Source: Myroides marinus (GTDB taxonomy: Bacteria; Bacteroidota; Bacteroidia; Flavobacteriales; Flavobacteriaceae). Taken from it: DNA of 64,000 bases. The position numbers and the translations under genes are program-made. Below are positions 44,004 to 54,235 of this stretch, one piece after another. Each line of letters opens with the position of its first letter. Position 1 is the first letter of the stretch. The stretch is taken from NCBI RefSeq assembly GCF_900109075.1, contig NZ_FNYS01000002.1, forward strand, positions 62,001-126,000, given 5' to 3'. A model generated the notes under the pieces. That model did no database searches, was not told the origin of the DNA, and saw nothing but the letters and a program-made list of their open reading frames with translations.

Positions 44004-45326
44004 TTAAAAAGGTTTGTCTAGTATCCATTCACAATGTGTAAAGTAGTTCCAACTAACTGCTCCTAAATCTATATTAGGATCTACAAATCGACTTAACTCT
44101 CTATTGTTAATTGATACATAGCTCTCTGCATACACTTCTACCTCTTGACCTTTAGTCTTGTATTCTTTTTTAATGTACTGTGCCATTTGCCAAATCATAT
44201 CTGGAGAGGATAGCCTAGCCATTTGTTTGTCTGTTAATACTTCTTCTATATTGTAATACTTGCGCTCTCCAGTCTTTTTATCTACAGTGATATAGTTAGT
44301 ATACCCCCCTCTAGAGCGTAGCATCATACGCCAGCTAAGGCGATGTCCTTCGTCTGTCCATAACACATCTCCTTTGATAAAATAGTGTCTTAACGGTAGC
44401 ACCAATTGTATAAACATAAAAGCATATAGAAAGTACTTAACAGAGGGTGTTAATCCTATGGTTGTAGATTGTGCCTCCACTATTGCTGATTCATCTAACT
44501 GAGGCTTCTTCCTAAAGAACCAACCTCTTACCTGATTAGGGTCATAAAAGAACACTGCAAAACTTAAAGCAAAATATGGAAATATACCTATGTGAAGTGT
44601 TATAGAGTTAAATAGATGGAACACTAAAGAAGCAATCACCGCAAGAGTTCTAGTGCGTTTATTAAGCAATAAGAATACTACTAATCCATCGAATACTATT
44701 CCTAGATAAGCAATAGTCACCGCAAACCAATCTTGCGTAAATACAGTTTTAAATACATCAGGTATATTGGCACCCTCATACATCAGCTTAGTAAAGGTTC
44801 CGTCTAACCAATCTGGGTAAAACTTAGCTACTGTTCCGTAGATATATAGCATTCCTACTTGGAAGATAAATAGCCATGAGATATACGTCGGCATAGATAA
44901 CTCTTCTGATACCCTTTTATCACGAACGTCTAACGAAGCATATCTATTAGCAGGTAGAAAACACATATACACACATATCACTAATAGCATGTAATAATGA
45001 TTATTATAAGAAGTCTTCTGTATAAAATAAGCACCTGCCCATAACACCGTAAGTAATGGCATAGTCCATTTATAGCGATATCCTATCATGACTGCTACAG
45101 ATACACATCCCATCAGAAAGAAATAGACATACATCTGAGGTCCTACTAATACCTGCAGAAAGTCCATATAGATATGTGAGAATGTAAACTTAACGTCTAC
45201 GAGATTGCTTTTTACCCAACCTGTAGCTAACGCTCCAAATGATTCACAGGCGAATAAAAAACCAAATAAAATACGGAAGATAATTAATGGTGAATTATCT
45301 ATCTGACGGTACAACCTTTCTTTCAT
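44004..45326 (-). CDS. HTTM-domain (vitamin K-dependent gamma-carboxylase-like) membrane protein
   Basis: About 440 residues. The N-terminal 290 have several transmembrane helices with LIIFRILFGFLFACESFGAL, YIQKTSYNNHYYMLLVICVY and DGLVVFLLLNKRTRT-like segments, matching the HTTM domain found in gamma-carboxylase homologues. The C-terminal 150 are soluble (SWRMMLRSRGGYTNYITVDK). Its function in flavobacteria is unknown. The gene overlaps ribF by about 30 bp on the same strand, so it is translated with it. An alternative start at 45332 adds two residues. Confidence 0.8.
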   Translation of the reverse strand: MKERLYRQIDNSPLIIFRILFGFLFACESFGALATGWVKSNLVDVKFTFSHIYMDFLQVLVGPQMYVYFFLMGCVSVAVMIGYRYKWTMPLLTVLWAGAYFIQKTSYNNHYYMLLVICVYMCFLPANRYASLDVRDKRVSEELSMPTYISWLFIFQVGMLYIYGTVAKFYPDWLDGTFTKLMYEGANIPDVFKTVFTQDWFAVTIAYLGIVFDGLVVFLLLNKRTRTLAVIASLVFHLFNSITLHIGIFPYFALSFAVFFYDPNQVRGWFFRKKPQLDESAIVEAQSTTIGLTPSVKYFLYAFMFIQLVLPLRHYFIKGDVLWTDEGHRLSWRMMLRSRGGYTNYITVDKKTGERKYYNIEEVLTDKQMARLSSPDMIWQMAQYIKKEYKTKGQEVEVYAESYVSINNRELSRFVDPNIDLGAVSWNYFTHCEWILDKPF

Positions 45327-46254
45327 AAGCACTGAAGAACTCTCTAGTCACTCGCTCGTCATCTTTTAACTTCGCAACTAACTCATCAAGTCCACTAAAC
45401 TTTAATTCATCTCTTATTCTGTCTAAGATACGAACTTTTAGCTTTTGGTCGTATAAATCTCCGTTCCAATCTAGATAATTTACTTCTATAGTATATGGAT
45501 GATCAGCAAAAGTAGGGTTAATACCCACGCTCATCATACCTTTTACTAGCTCACCATTTAATTCTGACTCTACTACATAGACACCATTCTTAGGGATCAA
45601 CTTATAGTCTTCGTCAACTACGATGTTAGCAGTTGGAAAACCAAGTGTACGTCCTAGTTTTTTACCATGTACTACTACTCCAGAGAAATAATATTCATAA
45701 CCTAAAAACTCATTGGCTAATGTCATATCTCCTACTTCTTCTAGAGCTGTTCGTATTTTTGTAGAGCTAATAGATACGTGGTCTATCTCTTGAGCAGATA
45801 TTTCTTCTACTTCGAAGCCATACTTTTCTCCGAATGCTTTAAGATCATTGATATCTGCAGTTCTATTTTTTCCAAAACGGTGATCATAACCAATAATAAT
45901 CTTAGAGATATTAAATTGATCTACTAATACCTTCTTTACAAACTCCTCTGCTGTGTGCTGCGAAAACTCGTAATCAAACTTCTGAATAACTAGATTGTCT
46001 AATCCTAGCCCTTTTAAAAGCTCTTTCTTCTCCTCTATAGTATTCAGTAATCGAATACTGTTATCCTGCTTTAAAACCATACGAGGATGTGGAAAAAACG
46101 TCAATACTAGACTTTCTCCTCCTGTTGCTTTAGCAGAATCTACAAGCTTCTTTATAATCATCTGATGACCGATATGTACACCGTCAAATGTTCCTAAAGT
46201 TGCTACTACACGTTTATCACTTTCAAAATTTGATATAGAAGAAAATGTTTTCAA
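45295..46254 (-). CDS. ribF: Bifunctional riboflavin kinase/FAD synthetase
   Basis: A 319-residue enzyme. The N-terminal FAD synthetase domain has VATLGTFDGVHIGHQMIIKK (nucleotidyltransferase-type HxGH) and IIGYDHRFGKNRTADINDLK. The C-terminal flavokinase domain has GRTLGFPTANIVVDEDYKL, the ATP/riboflavin site. It makes FMN and FAD. The length is normal. It overlaps the HTTM gene. Divergent transcription to the hydrolase gene at 46405 leaves about 150 bp for promoters. Confidence 0.95.
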   Translation of the reverse strand: MKTFSSISNFESDKRVVATLGTFDGVHIGHQMIIKKLVDSAKATGGESLVLTFFPHPRMVLKQDNSIRLLNTIEEKKELLKGLGLDNLVIQKFDYEFSQHTAEEFVKKVLVDQFNISKIIIGYDHRFGKNRTADINDLKAFGEKYGFEVEEISAQEIDHVSISSTKIRTALEEVGDMTLANEFLGYEYYFSGVVVHGKKLGRTLGFPTANIVVDEDYKLIPKNGVYVVESELNGELVKGMMSVGINPTFADHPYTIEVNYLDWNGDLYDQKLKVRILDRIRDELKFSGLDELVAKLKDDERVTREFFSAYERKVVPSDR

Positions 46255-46404
46255 TTTTTAGAGTTTATATCAGTTACATTACTAATTTTGTCACCCTTTT
46301 CAAAAGAGGTACGGGTGCAAAATAAAACCGCGTAAAAATACATCATTTTTACAAAAGCCTCTTTATAAAAACAATTTAATATAACGTCTTTAACACATTT
46401 CAAT

Positions 46405-47232
46405 ATGCCCAATACTAGATTTTTAAAAGCCCTAATTCTATTACTGACTACCGTATTAACCTCTTTTTCTGTGGATGCACAGGTAAAGATAATGACGTGG
46501 AACTTACTAAACGTAGGAAAGAGTAAAACAGACGAAAACATCGAATACATAGCTAAAGTTATCAAGCAGACTGATATTATAGCAATTCAAGAAGTAGTGA
46601 CTAATCCATCAGGAGCACAAACTATCGCTAAGATTCACGAAGAACTTAACCGTTCATCAGGAGCGAAATGGGATTATGCTATTAGTGATCCCACTGTAAG
46701 TTCTCCATATCGATCAGAACGATACGCCTACTTGTGGAAAACAAGTAAGGTAAAACTAAAAGGTAAACCATTCTTAGAGCCAACTTATGTAGAAGAAATA
46801 GAAAGGGAGCCTTATATGGCAACTTTCATTTATAAAGGAAAAGAATTGACGATAAGTAGTATACATACATTACCTACTAAACACCAGCCCGAAACAGAGA
46901 TCAAATATCTAAAGTTCTTTCCTGAAGTATATCCAGAGCACAATCTGATCTTCTTAGGAGACTTCAATCTAACAGAGCAACACAGTGTATTCAATCCATT
47001 AAAGAAGTTAGGTTATGTACCAAGCTTTACGGAGCAAAAATCGAGTTTAAAACAGAAGTGTATTAAAGGAGATTGCTTAGCATCTGAGTATGATAATATA
47101 TTCTATCACACAGATAAGAATGAGCTCGTAAAAGCTAAACCTATCTTGTTCTTCGAAGACTTTGAAGACATAACAATCGCTAGAAGAATATCAGATCATA
47201 TTCCATTAATGATTACCATCAACCCGCTATAA
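46405..47232 (+). CDS. Exported endonuclease/exonuclease/phosphatase family protein
   Basis: A 275-residue protein with signal peptide (LILLLTTVLTSFSVDAQ). The DNase-I-like fold is recognised from MTWNLLNVGKSK, IAIQEVVTNPSGAQ, LGDFNLTEQHSVF and the final SDHIPLMITI, which hold the metal and catalytic Asn/Glu/Asp/His residues. The substrate may be DNA or a phosphorylated lipid or sugar; export suggests nutrient or extracellular DNA processing. It has its own terminator. Confidence 0.88.
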   Translation: MPNTRFLKALILLLTTVLTSFSVDAQVKIMTWNLLNVGKSKTDENIEYIAKVIKQTDIIAIQEVVTNPSGAQTIAKIHEELNRSSGAKWDYAISDPTVSSPYRSERYAYLWKTSKVKLKGKPFLEPTYVEEIEREPYMATFIYKGKELTISSIHTLPTKHQPETEIKYLKFFPEVYPEHNLIFLGDFNLTEQHSVFNPLKKLGYVPSFTEQKSSLKQKCIKGDCLASEYDNIFYHTDKNELVKAKPILFFEDFEDITIARRISDHIPLMITINPL

Positions 47233-47237
47233 ATAAA

Positions 47238-47260
47238 ACGGCCTCCACTTGGGAGGCCGT
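47238..47260 (+). terminator. GC-rich terminator after the EEP gene
   Basis: Arms ACGGCCTCC (47238-47246) and GGAGGCCGT (47252-47260), followed by TCTGTTTTTT, 6 bp after the stop. Confidence 0.93.
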
Positions 47261-47287
47261 TCTGTTTTTTGGCTTTTTATTATTGTT

Positions 47288-47959
47288 TTATCGTCTATTC
47301 ATATACACCATAACATAGTACAGTAATGTCGCTAGTGAACTAATCGCTGCTACAACATAAGTACGAGCTGCCCACTTTAATGAATCTTCAGCTCCAGCAA
47401 GTTCAGCCTGTGTTACCATGTTTTTATCTTTTAACCACTTTAATGCGCGGCTACTCGCATCGTACTCTACTGGTAGTGTCACAAAAGAAAATATCGTTGT
47501 CATTGCAAATAATATAATCCCAAACAACAACAGTTGTGGAAACGTATTAAGCATCAGAATACCTCCTATTAAGACGAAAGACATAATAGATGATGAGAAG
47601 TTTACGATAGGTACTAGTTTAGAACGCATCGTTAACCAATGATATGCTTGTGCATGTTGTACTGCGTGTCCCACCTCGTGAGCAGCTACAGCCGCAGCAG
47701 CAGCATTTCTCTCATTATATACCGCCTCACTTAAATTCACTGTCTTATCCATAGGATTATAATGGTCTGTTAATCTACCTGGAGTAGAGATTACTCTTAC
47801 ATCTCTAATACCGTGATCCATCAACATCTTCTGTGCTATCTCAGCTCCACTCATACCATTCTGAAGGTGCACTTCAGAGTATTGTTCAAACTTCTTTTTT
47901 AATCGATTACCAACTAACCAGCTGGCACCCATTATTAGGATCATTAATACCCAAATCAT
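47288..47959 (-). CDS. Zinc membrane metallopeptidase (YugP-like)
   Basis: A 223-residue membrane protein. It has an N-terminal helix, the zinc motif AAVAAHEVGHAVQHAQAY (HExxH, about residue 93), then two to three further transmembrane segments (ILIMGASWLV, ISSLATLLYYVMVYM). This is the neutral zinc metallopeptidase family of YugP type, inner-membrane proteases of unclear substrate. The length is normal. It is monocistronic and converges on the hydrolase gene. Confidence 0.85.
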   Translation of the reverse strand: MIWVLMILIMGASWLVGNRLKKKFEQYSEVHLQNGMSGAEIAQKMLMDHGIRDVRVISTPGRLTDHYNPMDKTVNLSEAVYNERNAAAAAVAAHEVGHAVQHAQAYHWLTMRSKLVPIVNFSSSIMSFVLIGGILMLNTFPQLLLFGIILFAMTTIFSFVTLPVEYDASSRALKWLKDKNMVTQAELAGAEDSLKWAARTYVVAAISSLATLLYYVMVYMNRR

Positions 47960-48310
47960 ACTTTATCGTTTTATTGCTTTAAAAGTAAACATACAAAATA
48001 TAAGCCAAAGTCAAAACAAGACAACATGACAGATAATTACAAATATTAGTTAATTTTTAAAGCGTATTAATGACAAATAGTTCAAATTTTAACATAACTA
48101 GACACTACTTTACTTTAGCATCTACACTATAACCAGGTTCTCCCATTACATCTTCCTCTCACATCTTCCTATACTTCATACTATCTGATTTTAAAATACT
48201 TACCTATTAAAATTACAAAAAAGAGGACAATAAACAAGCTAAAGTTATCAACACTAACTAAATGACATTCAACCTAATAAACACACAAAATTCATCAAGT
48301 TATAAACAAA
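47960..48310. other. Intergenic region downstream of infB
   Basis: About 350 bp with no ORF, RNA or repeat that I can support. It contains the promoter of the 47959 gene, not confidently located. Confidence 0.4.
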
Positions 48311-48338
48311 AAAAGGGCTGTCTTACGACAGCCCTTTT
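48311..48338 (-). terminator. Terminator after infB
   Basis: Perfect 12-nt arms AAAAGGGCTGTC (48311-48322) and GACAGCCCTTTT (48327-48338) followed on the minus strand by a T-run. It is 18 bp after the infB stop. Confidence 0.92.
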
Positions 48339-48355
48339 AGATAAACTTTATATGA

Positions 48356-51300
48356 TTATTTAAGTTTTTTCTTAACCTCTACTTCTTGGAAAGCTTCGAT
48401 TACGTCATACTCCTTAATATCGTTGTAGTTTTTAATTTGGATACCACAATCATATCCTTTAGAAACCTCTTTAACATCGTCTTTAAAACGTTTAAGAGCA
48501 GTTAACTCACCAGTGTAGATAACAACACCCTCACGGATTAAGCGGATTCTAGAGTTACGGAATATCTTACCATCTGTAACCATACATCCAGCAATAGTTC
48601 CCACTTTAGAGATTTTAAATAACTCACGGATCTCAGCAGTACCAGTAACCTCTTCTTTAAGCTCTGGAGATAACATACCTTCCATTGCATCTTTAAGATC
48701 ATCGATAGCAGCATAGATGATTGAGTAGTTACGGATATCGATTTCTTCCTTATCAGCTAACTGTTTAGCAGAAGCCATAGGACGAACGTTAAATCCGATA
48801 ATAATTGCATCAGAAGCAGAAGCTAACAATACGTCAGACTCTGTAATCGCTCCAACACCTTTATGTATAATATTAACTTGAATTTCTTCAGTTGATAATT
48901 TAGAGAATGAATCAGATAATGCCTCAACAGATCCATCCACGTCTCCTTTTAAGATAATGTTCAACTCTTTGAAATCTCCTAAAGCGATACGACGTCCAAT
49001 CTCTGCTAACGTAATGTGACGTTGAGCACGTACAGATTGTTCACGGATAAGTTGAGTACGTTTAGACGCAATTTGTTTTGCTTCTTTTTCCTCTTCAAAT
49101 ACGTTAAATTTATCACCCGCAGTTGGTGCTCCATCTAAACCTAATACAGAGATAGGAGTTGAAGGCCCAGCTACTTTAATAGATTTACCACGTTCGTCAT
49201 GCATAGCACGTACTTTACCATGGTTACATCCAGCTAATAAATAATCACCTACTCTTAATGTACCTGCTTGAACTAATACAGTAGATACATATCCTCTACC
49301 TTTATCTAAGAAAGCTTCTACTACAGTACCAACAGCTAACTTATTAGGGTTCGCTTTAAGGTCTAACATTTCAGCTTCTAATAATACTTTTTCAAGTAAC
49401 TCAGACATACCAATACCTTGTTTAGCAGAAATATCTTGAGACTGGTAAGTACCACCCCAATCTTCTACTAAGAAGTTCATAGCAGCTAATTTTTCTTTTA
49501 TCTTTTCAGGGTTAGCCGTAGGCTTATCCACTTTATTAATAGCGAAGATAATAGGTACACCTGCCGCTTGTGCGTGACTGATAGCCTCTTTAGTTTGTGG
49601 CATGATATCATCATCCGCAGCAATTACGATAATAACGATATCCGTTACTTGTGCTCCACGAGCACGCATCGCTGTAAACGCCTCGTGACCTGGTGTATCT
49701 AAGAAAGTGATTTTTTGACCATTTTCTAATGTTACTCCATACGCCCCGATGTGCTGTGTAATACCTCCAGACTCACCTGCAATAACATTCGCTTTACGAA
49801 CGTAGTCAAGTAAAGATGTTTTACCGTGGTCAACGTGTCCCATTACAGTAACGATAGGAGCACGAGATACTAAATCTTCTGGGTTATCTGGTGTCTCTTC
49901 AATAGCTTCTTCAATAGCAGCTGTTGTAAAGTCAACTTCATATCCAAACTCATCAGCTACGATAGACAATGTCTCAGCGTCTAGACGTTGATTCATCGTT
50001 ACCATGATACCTAATGACATACAAGTACCGATAACTTTAGTAATAGGCACATCCATCATTGTAGCGATTTCTCCTACTGTAACGAATTCAGTAACCTTTA
50101 ATACTTTACTTCCAGCCTCTAATGCTTTTTGTTCATCATCCGTTTTCTTACGGTGAACATCACGTTTATCACGACGGTACTTAGCAGATTTAGATTTATT
50201 CCCTTTACCTTGAAGACGCTCTAGAGTCTCCTTGATTTGGTTTTTAACTTCTTCTTCTGTAGGCTCAGCCTTCACGATAGGCGCTTGTTGGTTACGTCTT
50301 TGGTTTCTATTACCAAATTTGTTACCACCAGCATTATTGTTAGTATTGTTGTTATTACGTTGACCTCCGCCTTGGTTTCTGTTATTATTGTTGTTGTTAT
50401 TACCACCACCAGCATTATTATTAGTATTGCTGTTATTGTTAGTAGTATTAGCCCCTTCAGTACCAGGCTTAGCTATACGTTTTCTCTTATTCTTATTTCC
50501 TGCAGCCCCAGCACCATTATTTTTAGCGTTGTTACCAGCATTATTACCACCTTTTTTAGGATCCTCTTTTTTCTTTTTAGGCTTATCGAATTGAGATAAA
50601 TCGATAGTCTGTCCAGTAAAAGTTGTTCCTGAAAGTTTTTGGTAATTAGTCTTAATTGTCTCTTCTACAGCCTCGCCAGTTTTAGCAGTATCTTCTGCTG
50701 GTTTAGACTCCACTTTTTTAGAATCAACATTCTTAGATGAAGCATCCTTACTTCCTGCTACAGATTCTTTCTGTTTTGGTTTTTCTACCTCTTTTTTAGC
50801 TTCCACTTGTTTACTTGAGTTCGTTACTTTAGATGCTTCCTTCTCAACCACTGGTTTAGCGACAGTCTCCTTCTTATCTTCTATAACCTCCGTAGATTGT
50901 TTTTGCTTATTCTCTTTAGCAGGAGCTTGAGCATCTTTATCAAAAGATTTATTTTCTTTATTAGAATCGTCTGAAGAAGCTTTAGTTTTTTTAGGCTCTA
51001 GGTCGATTTTACCCACAGTTTTTATAGCTGCAATTTCTTCAGCTTTAGCTCGGATAACCTCTTGTTCACGTTTAATACGTGCTTCCTCTTGTTTTTTCTT
51101 CTCTTCTAATTCTTTATCGCGCTCAATTTTTAGGGCCTCTTTCTCTTTCTTCTTCTCCTCACTTACTTCAATAGATGCCTCTTTCTTACCTTTATCAGCA
51201 GAAAATTGTTTACACAAAACACTGTATTCTGTATCAGAAATTTTAGCATTAGGTGTTGCGTCGATATCGAAACCTTTTCCTTTTAAAAAGTCAACGGCTC

Positions 51301-51364
51301 TATCGAGAGAAATATTCAATTCCCTTAAAACTTTATTAATTCTTATTGCTCTTTCTTCAGACAT
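48356..51364 (-). CDS. infB: Translation initiation factor IF-2
   Basis: A 1002-residue IF-2. The N-terminal half has a short helical domain ([20 protein letters not shown]), a Lys/Glu-rich coiled region (60-230) and an Asn/Gly-rich low-complexity segment (about 265-365). The GTPase domain has [28 protein letters not shown] and NKVDKP, followed by the beta-barrel and fMet-tRNA-binding C-terminal domains. It places initiator tRNA on the 30S subunit. It is the last gene of rimP-nusA-infB, 43 bp after nusA. Confidence 0.97.
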   Translation of the reverse strand: MSEERAIRINKVLRELNISLDRAVDFLKGKGFDIDATPNAKISDTEYSVLCKQFSADKGKKEASIEVSEEKKKEKEALKIERDKELEEKKKQEEARIKREQEVIRAKAEEIAAIKTVGKIDLEPKKTKASSDDSNKENKSFDKDAQAPAKENKQKQSTEVIEDKKETVAKPVVEKEASKVTNSSKQVEAKKEVEKPKQKESVAGSKDASSKNVDSKKVESKPAEDTAKTGEAVEETIKTNYQKLSGTTFTGQTIDLSQFDKPKKKKEDPKKGGNNAGNNAKNNGAGAAGNKNKRKRIAKPGTEGANTTNNNSNTNNNAGGGNNNNNNNRNQGGGQRNNNNTNNNAGGNKFGNRNQRRNQQAPIVKAEPTEEEVKNQIKETLERLQGKGNKSKSAKYRRDKRDVHRKKTDDEQKALEAGSKVLKVTEFVTVGEIATMMDVPITKVIGTCMSLGIMVTMNQRLDAETLSIVADEFGYEVDFTTAAIEEAIEETPDNPEDLVSRAPIVTVMGHVDHGKTSLLDYVRKANVIAGESGGITQHIGAYGVTLENGQKITFLDTPGHEAFTAMRARGAQVTDIVIIVIAADDDIMPQTKEAISHAQAAGVPIIFAINKVDKPTANPEKIKEKLAAMNFLVEDWGGTYQSQDISAKQGIGMSELLEKVLLEAEMLDLKANPNKLAVGTVVEAFLDKGRGYVSTVLVQAGTLRVGDYLLAGCNHGKVRAMHDERGKSIKVAGPSTPISVLGLDGAPTAGDKFNVFEEEKEAKQIASKRTQLIREQSVRAQRHITLAEIGRRIALGDFKELNIILKGDVDGSVEALSDSFSKLSTEEIQVNIIHKGVGAITESDVLLASASDAIIIGFNVRPMASAKQLADKEEIDIRNYSIIYAAIDDLKDAMEGMLSPELKEEVTGTAEIRELFKISKVGTIAGCMVTDGKIFRNSRIRLIREGVVIYTGELTALKRFKDDVKEVSKGYDCGIQIKNYNDIKEYDVIEAFQEVEVKKKLK

Positions 51365-51407
51365 ATTATCCTTTTAGTGTATTAAATGTGTTGTGTTGTT
51401 AATTCAA

Positions 51408-52646
51408 TTAATCTTCGAATTCTTCTTTCAAGATTCTTAGTACATTCTCAATTGTTTCCTCTTCAAGATCAGTACGTTTCATTAACTCGTCAACACTTAG
51501 GCTTAAAACGCTCTTAGCCGTATCTAAACCGATTCTTGCAAATTCTTCAATTACCCACTCGTCGATTTCGTCTTTGAATTCTTTTAATTCTACGTCATCA
51601 TCTTCTGGGTTTAATTCACGCATCACATCAATATCATAACCAGTTAACATACCAGCTAATTTGATGTTTTGTCCACCACGTCCAATAGCACGTGATACTT
51701 CTTCTAACGCTAAGTAAACATTAGCTTTCTTAGCCTCTTCATTAATAACCACTTTATTTACGTTAGCAGGTGCTAAAGCACGCTTAATAAATAACTCAGT
51801 ATTATTAGTAAAGTTAATTACATCGATATTTTCATTACCTAATTCACGAACGATACCGTGGATACGAGATCCTTTCATCCCCACACACGCTCCTACTGGA
51901 TCGATACGATCGTCAAAAGTATCTACTGCCACTTTTGCTTTCTCACCAGGGATACGTACTACTTTCTTAATAGTGATGTGTCCATCAGCAATTTCAGGGA
52001 TTTCTTGCTCAAACAATCTTTCTAAGAACTTTTGTGAAGTTCTAGACATGATGATTTGTGGCTTAGCTCCTTTCAATTCTACAGCCTCGATGATACCTTT
52101 TACAGTATCTCCCTTTCTAAAAAAGTCAGATGGTATCTGTTTATCTTTAGGTAAAACGATCTCATTTCCTTCCTCATCCATCAAAATTACAACTTTTGGA
52201 CGGATGTGGTGCACTTCTGCAGAATAAACTTCTCCGATAATGTCTTTAAACTGTTTGTATAAAGTAGTATTATCGTGTTCAGTCACTTTAGAATTCAAGT
52301 TTTGGCGCAATGCTAAAATAGCACGTCTACCTAACTCCTCTAGTTTAACCTCTTCTGAAACTTCCTCTCCTACCTCAAAATCAGGTTCGATTTTGCGTGC
52401 TTGAGATAAAGAAATTTCATAGTTCTCATTCTCTACCTCACCATCATCAACTACTACACGGTTTCTAAATATCTGGCAATCTCCTTTATCTGGGTTAACG
52501 ATGATATCGAAGTTATCATCATTACCAAATCTTTTTTTCAATGCATTTCTAAATACATCTTCTAAGATGGCCATCAGCGTTACACGCTCAATATCTTTTT
52601 CGTCTTTAAATTCTGAGAATGAATCTACTAAATCTCTATTCTCCAT
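51408..52646 (-). CDS. nusA: Transcription termination/antitermination factor NusA
   Basis: A 412-residue NusA. The N-terminal RNA-polymerase-binding domain (about 1-130), S1 domain (about 135-205: GEVYSAEVHHIRPKVVILMD) and two KH domains (VGACVGMKGSRIHGIVRELG; AIGRGGQNIKLAGML) are all visible, followed by an acidic helical C-terminus. It controls pausing and termination and binds nascent RNA. The order rimP-nusA-infB is the conserved bacterial order; rimP ends 15 bp upstream. Confidence 0.96.
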   Translation of the reverse strand: MENRDLVDSFSEFKDEKDIERVTLMAILEDVFRNALKKRFGNDDNFDIIVNPDKGDCQIFRNRVVVDDGEVENENYEISLSQARKIEPDFEVGEEVSEEVKLEELGRRAILALRQNLNSKVTEHDNTTLYKQFKDIIGEVYSAEVHHIRPKVVILMDEEGNEIVLPKDKQIPSDFFRKGDTVKGIIEAVELKGAKPQIIMSRTSQKFLERLFEQEIPEIADGHITIKKVVRIPGEKAKVAVDTFDDRIDPVGACVGMKGSRIHGIVRELGNENIDVINFTNNTELFIKRALAPANVNKVVINEEAKKANVYLALEEVSRAIGRGGQNIKLAGMLTGYDIDVMRELNPEDDDVELKEFKDEIDEWVIEEFARIGLDTAKSVLSLSVDELMKRTDLEEETIENVLRILKEEFED

Positions 52647-52661
52647 GTGCTTCTTTTATTT

Positions 52662-53129
52662 TTAAAATGAAATTATAACATTCGCTTCTTTGATATTCTC
52701 AAAAGGGATAACAGCTTCTTTCTCCACTGTTACTTTTCCTTTTCCTACAGCTTTAGGCTCTCTAGCCTTCCACTTTAAGACAATCTGGTTATCGATCACA
52801 TTATCTAGAGTAGCCTCGTATTTCTCTTGTGTTAGAGTTACCACTTTTAACTTTCTACCGATATTTTTGTGGTATTGACGAAGTAATTTAATTGGAGCTG
52901 TTGCACCCGCAGATGCCACCTCTAGTCCAAAATCTTGTTCTTCTCTATCTAAATTATGCTCTATAGCTCTACTAAAATTTATACAATCTTGTAGTGTCAC
53001 ACCTTCATCACCATCTATAGTAAGAGTGATTTTGTTGTCAGCAGACACCGTAAAATCTATAATAAATATAGATGTGTGCTCTTCTAAAGCTCTATCTATT
53101 AATTCTTGTACTTTACTTTTTAATGTCAT
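52662..53129 (-). CDS. rimP: Ribosome maturation factor RimP
   Basis: A 155-residue RimP. The N-terminal domain contains [20 protein letters not shown] and [25 protein letters not shown] sequence; the C-terminal OB/Sm-like domain holds [20 protein letters not shown]. It assists 30S subunit assembly. It is the first gene of the operon and has a promoter and a hairpin with a T-run in the short leader. Confidence 0.93.
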   Translation of the reverse strand: MTLKSKVQELIDRALEEHTSIFIIDFTVSADNKITLTIDGDEGVTLQDCINFSRAIEHNLDREEQDFGLEVASAGATAPIKLLRQYHKNIGRKLKVVTLTQEKYEATLDNVIDNQIVLKWKAREPKAVGKGKVTVEKEAVIPFENIKEANVIISF

Positions 53130-53141
53130 ATGCTATAAAAA

Positions 53142-53162
53142 GAGGGGACTATGTGTCCCCTC
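53142..53162 (-). terminator. Leader hairpin with T-run ahead of rimP (possible attenuator)
   Basis: Perfect 8-nt GC-rich arms GAGGGGAC (53142-53149) and GTCCCCTC (53155-53162) with a 5-nt loop. On the minus strand the sequence TTTTTATAGC follows at once, then the rimP ATG at 53129. It lies between the putative promoter and the first gene of the nusA operon. Confidence 0.65.
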
Positions 53163-53192
53163 ATTATTTAACTTTTTTAATAAATAACAGTG

Positions 53193-53219
53193 CAAAGATA
53201 TTAATTTTTTTATTACAAA
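53193..53219 (-). promoter_or_regulatory. Promoter of rimP-nusA-infB
   Basis: CAAAGATA (53193-53200) reads TATCTTTG on the minus strand, a -7 consensus, with CAAA (TTTG) at 53216-53219, a shorter-than-usual 15-nt spacer. The leader would be about 60 nt. Confidence 0.5.
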
Positions 53220-53298
53220 TAAAACTTTTGCCTATTGATAATTATATTCTTAACTTTAAATCATAGAATTAAATGGAAATAAAACAACAAATATTACT

Positions 53299-54129
53299 AT
53301 GAAAAAAATACTAGTTCCAACAGATTTTTCTACACAAGCATATAATGCTATTAAAGTAGCCGCATGCATTGCTCAGAAGTCTGACAATGCCGAAATCTTA
53401 CTTCTACATATCCTAGACTTACCACAACAAGGTAGTGACAGCGTTCAGAAAGGTACCCCTGCTCCTGAAGTAATGTTCTTTAAAAATGCTGCAGAAGAGA
53501 AACTAAAAGAGTTAGCTCTATCTAAAATATTCGAAGGAATAAAAGTATCGACTAGTCTAATACTAGACAGAACTGCTTATGGTGTGACTAAGACCGCAGA
53601 GACTAATAACGTAGACCTTATCGTGATGGGATCTCATGGTGCTAGTGGTGCTAGAGAATACTTCGTAGGATCTAATACGCAGAAAGTAGTTAGAACATCT
53701 GAAGCGCCAGTATTAGTAATCAAAGGCGATGGTGACGACTTTAAAGTAAATGACTTAGTATTCGCTTCTGACTTTACAGACGGTATGAAAGAACCATTTA
53801 AAAGAATACTACGCCTACACAATATGTTTAAGACTAACCTACACCTACTGATGGTGAACACGCCTAACAGTTTTAAACCTACTCATGTAGCCGAGGAAAT
53901 ATTAGATAACTTCTTAGAAGACATCACAGAGACAGAGTATGACCTATCTATCTACAATGACCTTACTGTAGAAAAAGGAATACTTAACTTCGCTAAGAAA
54001 GTAAATTCTGACCTAATCACTATCGCTACTCATGGGCGTACTGGGTTAGCACACTTCTTTAACGGAAGTATCAGTGAAGATCTAGTGAACCACTCTCCGA
54101 TATCAGTATTAACTATTAAGATAGACTAA
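53299..54129 (+). CDS. Tandem universal stress protein
   Basis: A 276-residue protein with two UspA-like domains. The first begins MKKILVPTDFSTQAYNAIKV and contains LIVMGSHGASGAREYFVGSN, the ATP-binding GxxGx(9)G loop; the second starts near residue 150 (DDFKVNDLVFASDFTDGMKE) and has LITIATHGRTGLAHFFNGSI. Such proteins bind ATP and help under stress. It is divergent from rimP and monocistronic. Confidence 0.9.
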   Translation: MKKILVPTDFSTQAYNAIKVAACIAQKSDNAEILLLHILDLPQQGSDSVQKGTPAPEVMFFKNAAEEKLKELALSKIFEGIKVSTSLILDRTAYGVTKTAETNNVDLIVMGSHGASGAREYFVGSNTQKVVRTSEAPVLVIKGDGDDFKVNDLVFASDFTDGMKEPFKRILRLHNMFKTNLHLLMVNTPNSFKPTHVAEEILDNFLEDITETEYDLSIYNDLTVEKGILNFAKKVNSDLITIATHGRTGLAHFFNGSISEDLVNHSPISVLTIKID

Positions 54130-54150
54130 AGACTATCTACCGATATACTC

Positions 54151-54181
54151 AAAAGCTGATTGCTATTCGCAATCAGCTTTT
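54151..54181 (+). terminator. Terminator after the universal stress gene
   Basis: Arms AAAAGCTGATTGC (54151-54163) and GCAATCAGCTTTT (54169-54181), followed by T-run. Confidence 0.9.
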
Positions 54182-54235
54182 TTTATTACACTCTCATCAC
54201 TACTCTTCGTTACTATATTACGCTTATTATAAGCA

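Noticed and set aside
46251..46565. Minus-strand ORF between ribF and the EEP gene
   Set aside because: It overlaps the start of the real EEP gene on the other strand, and its translation has no domain-like pattern.
50237..50599. Plus-strand ORFs rich in Val/Leu/Ile over infB
   Set aside because: They are antisense readings of the Asn-rich low-complexity tract of IF-2.
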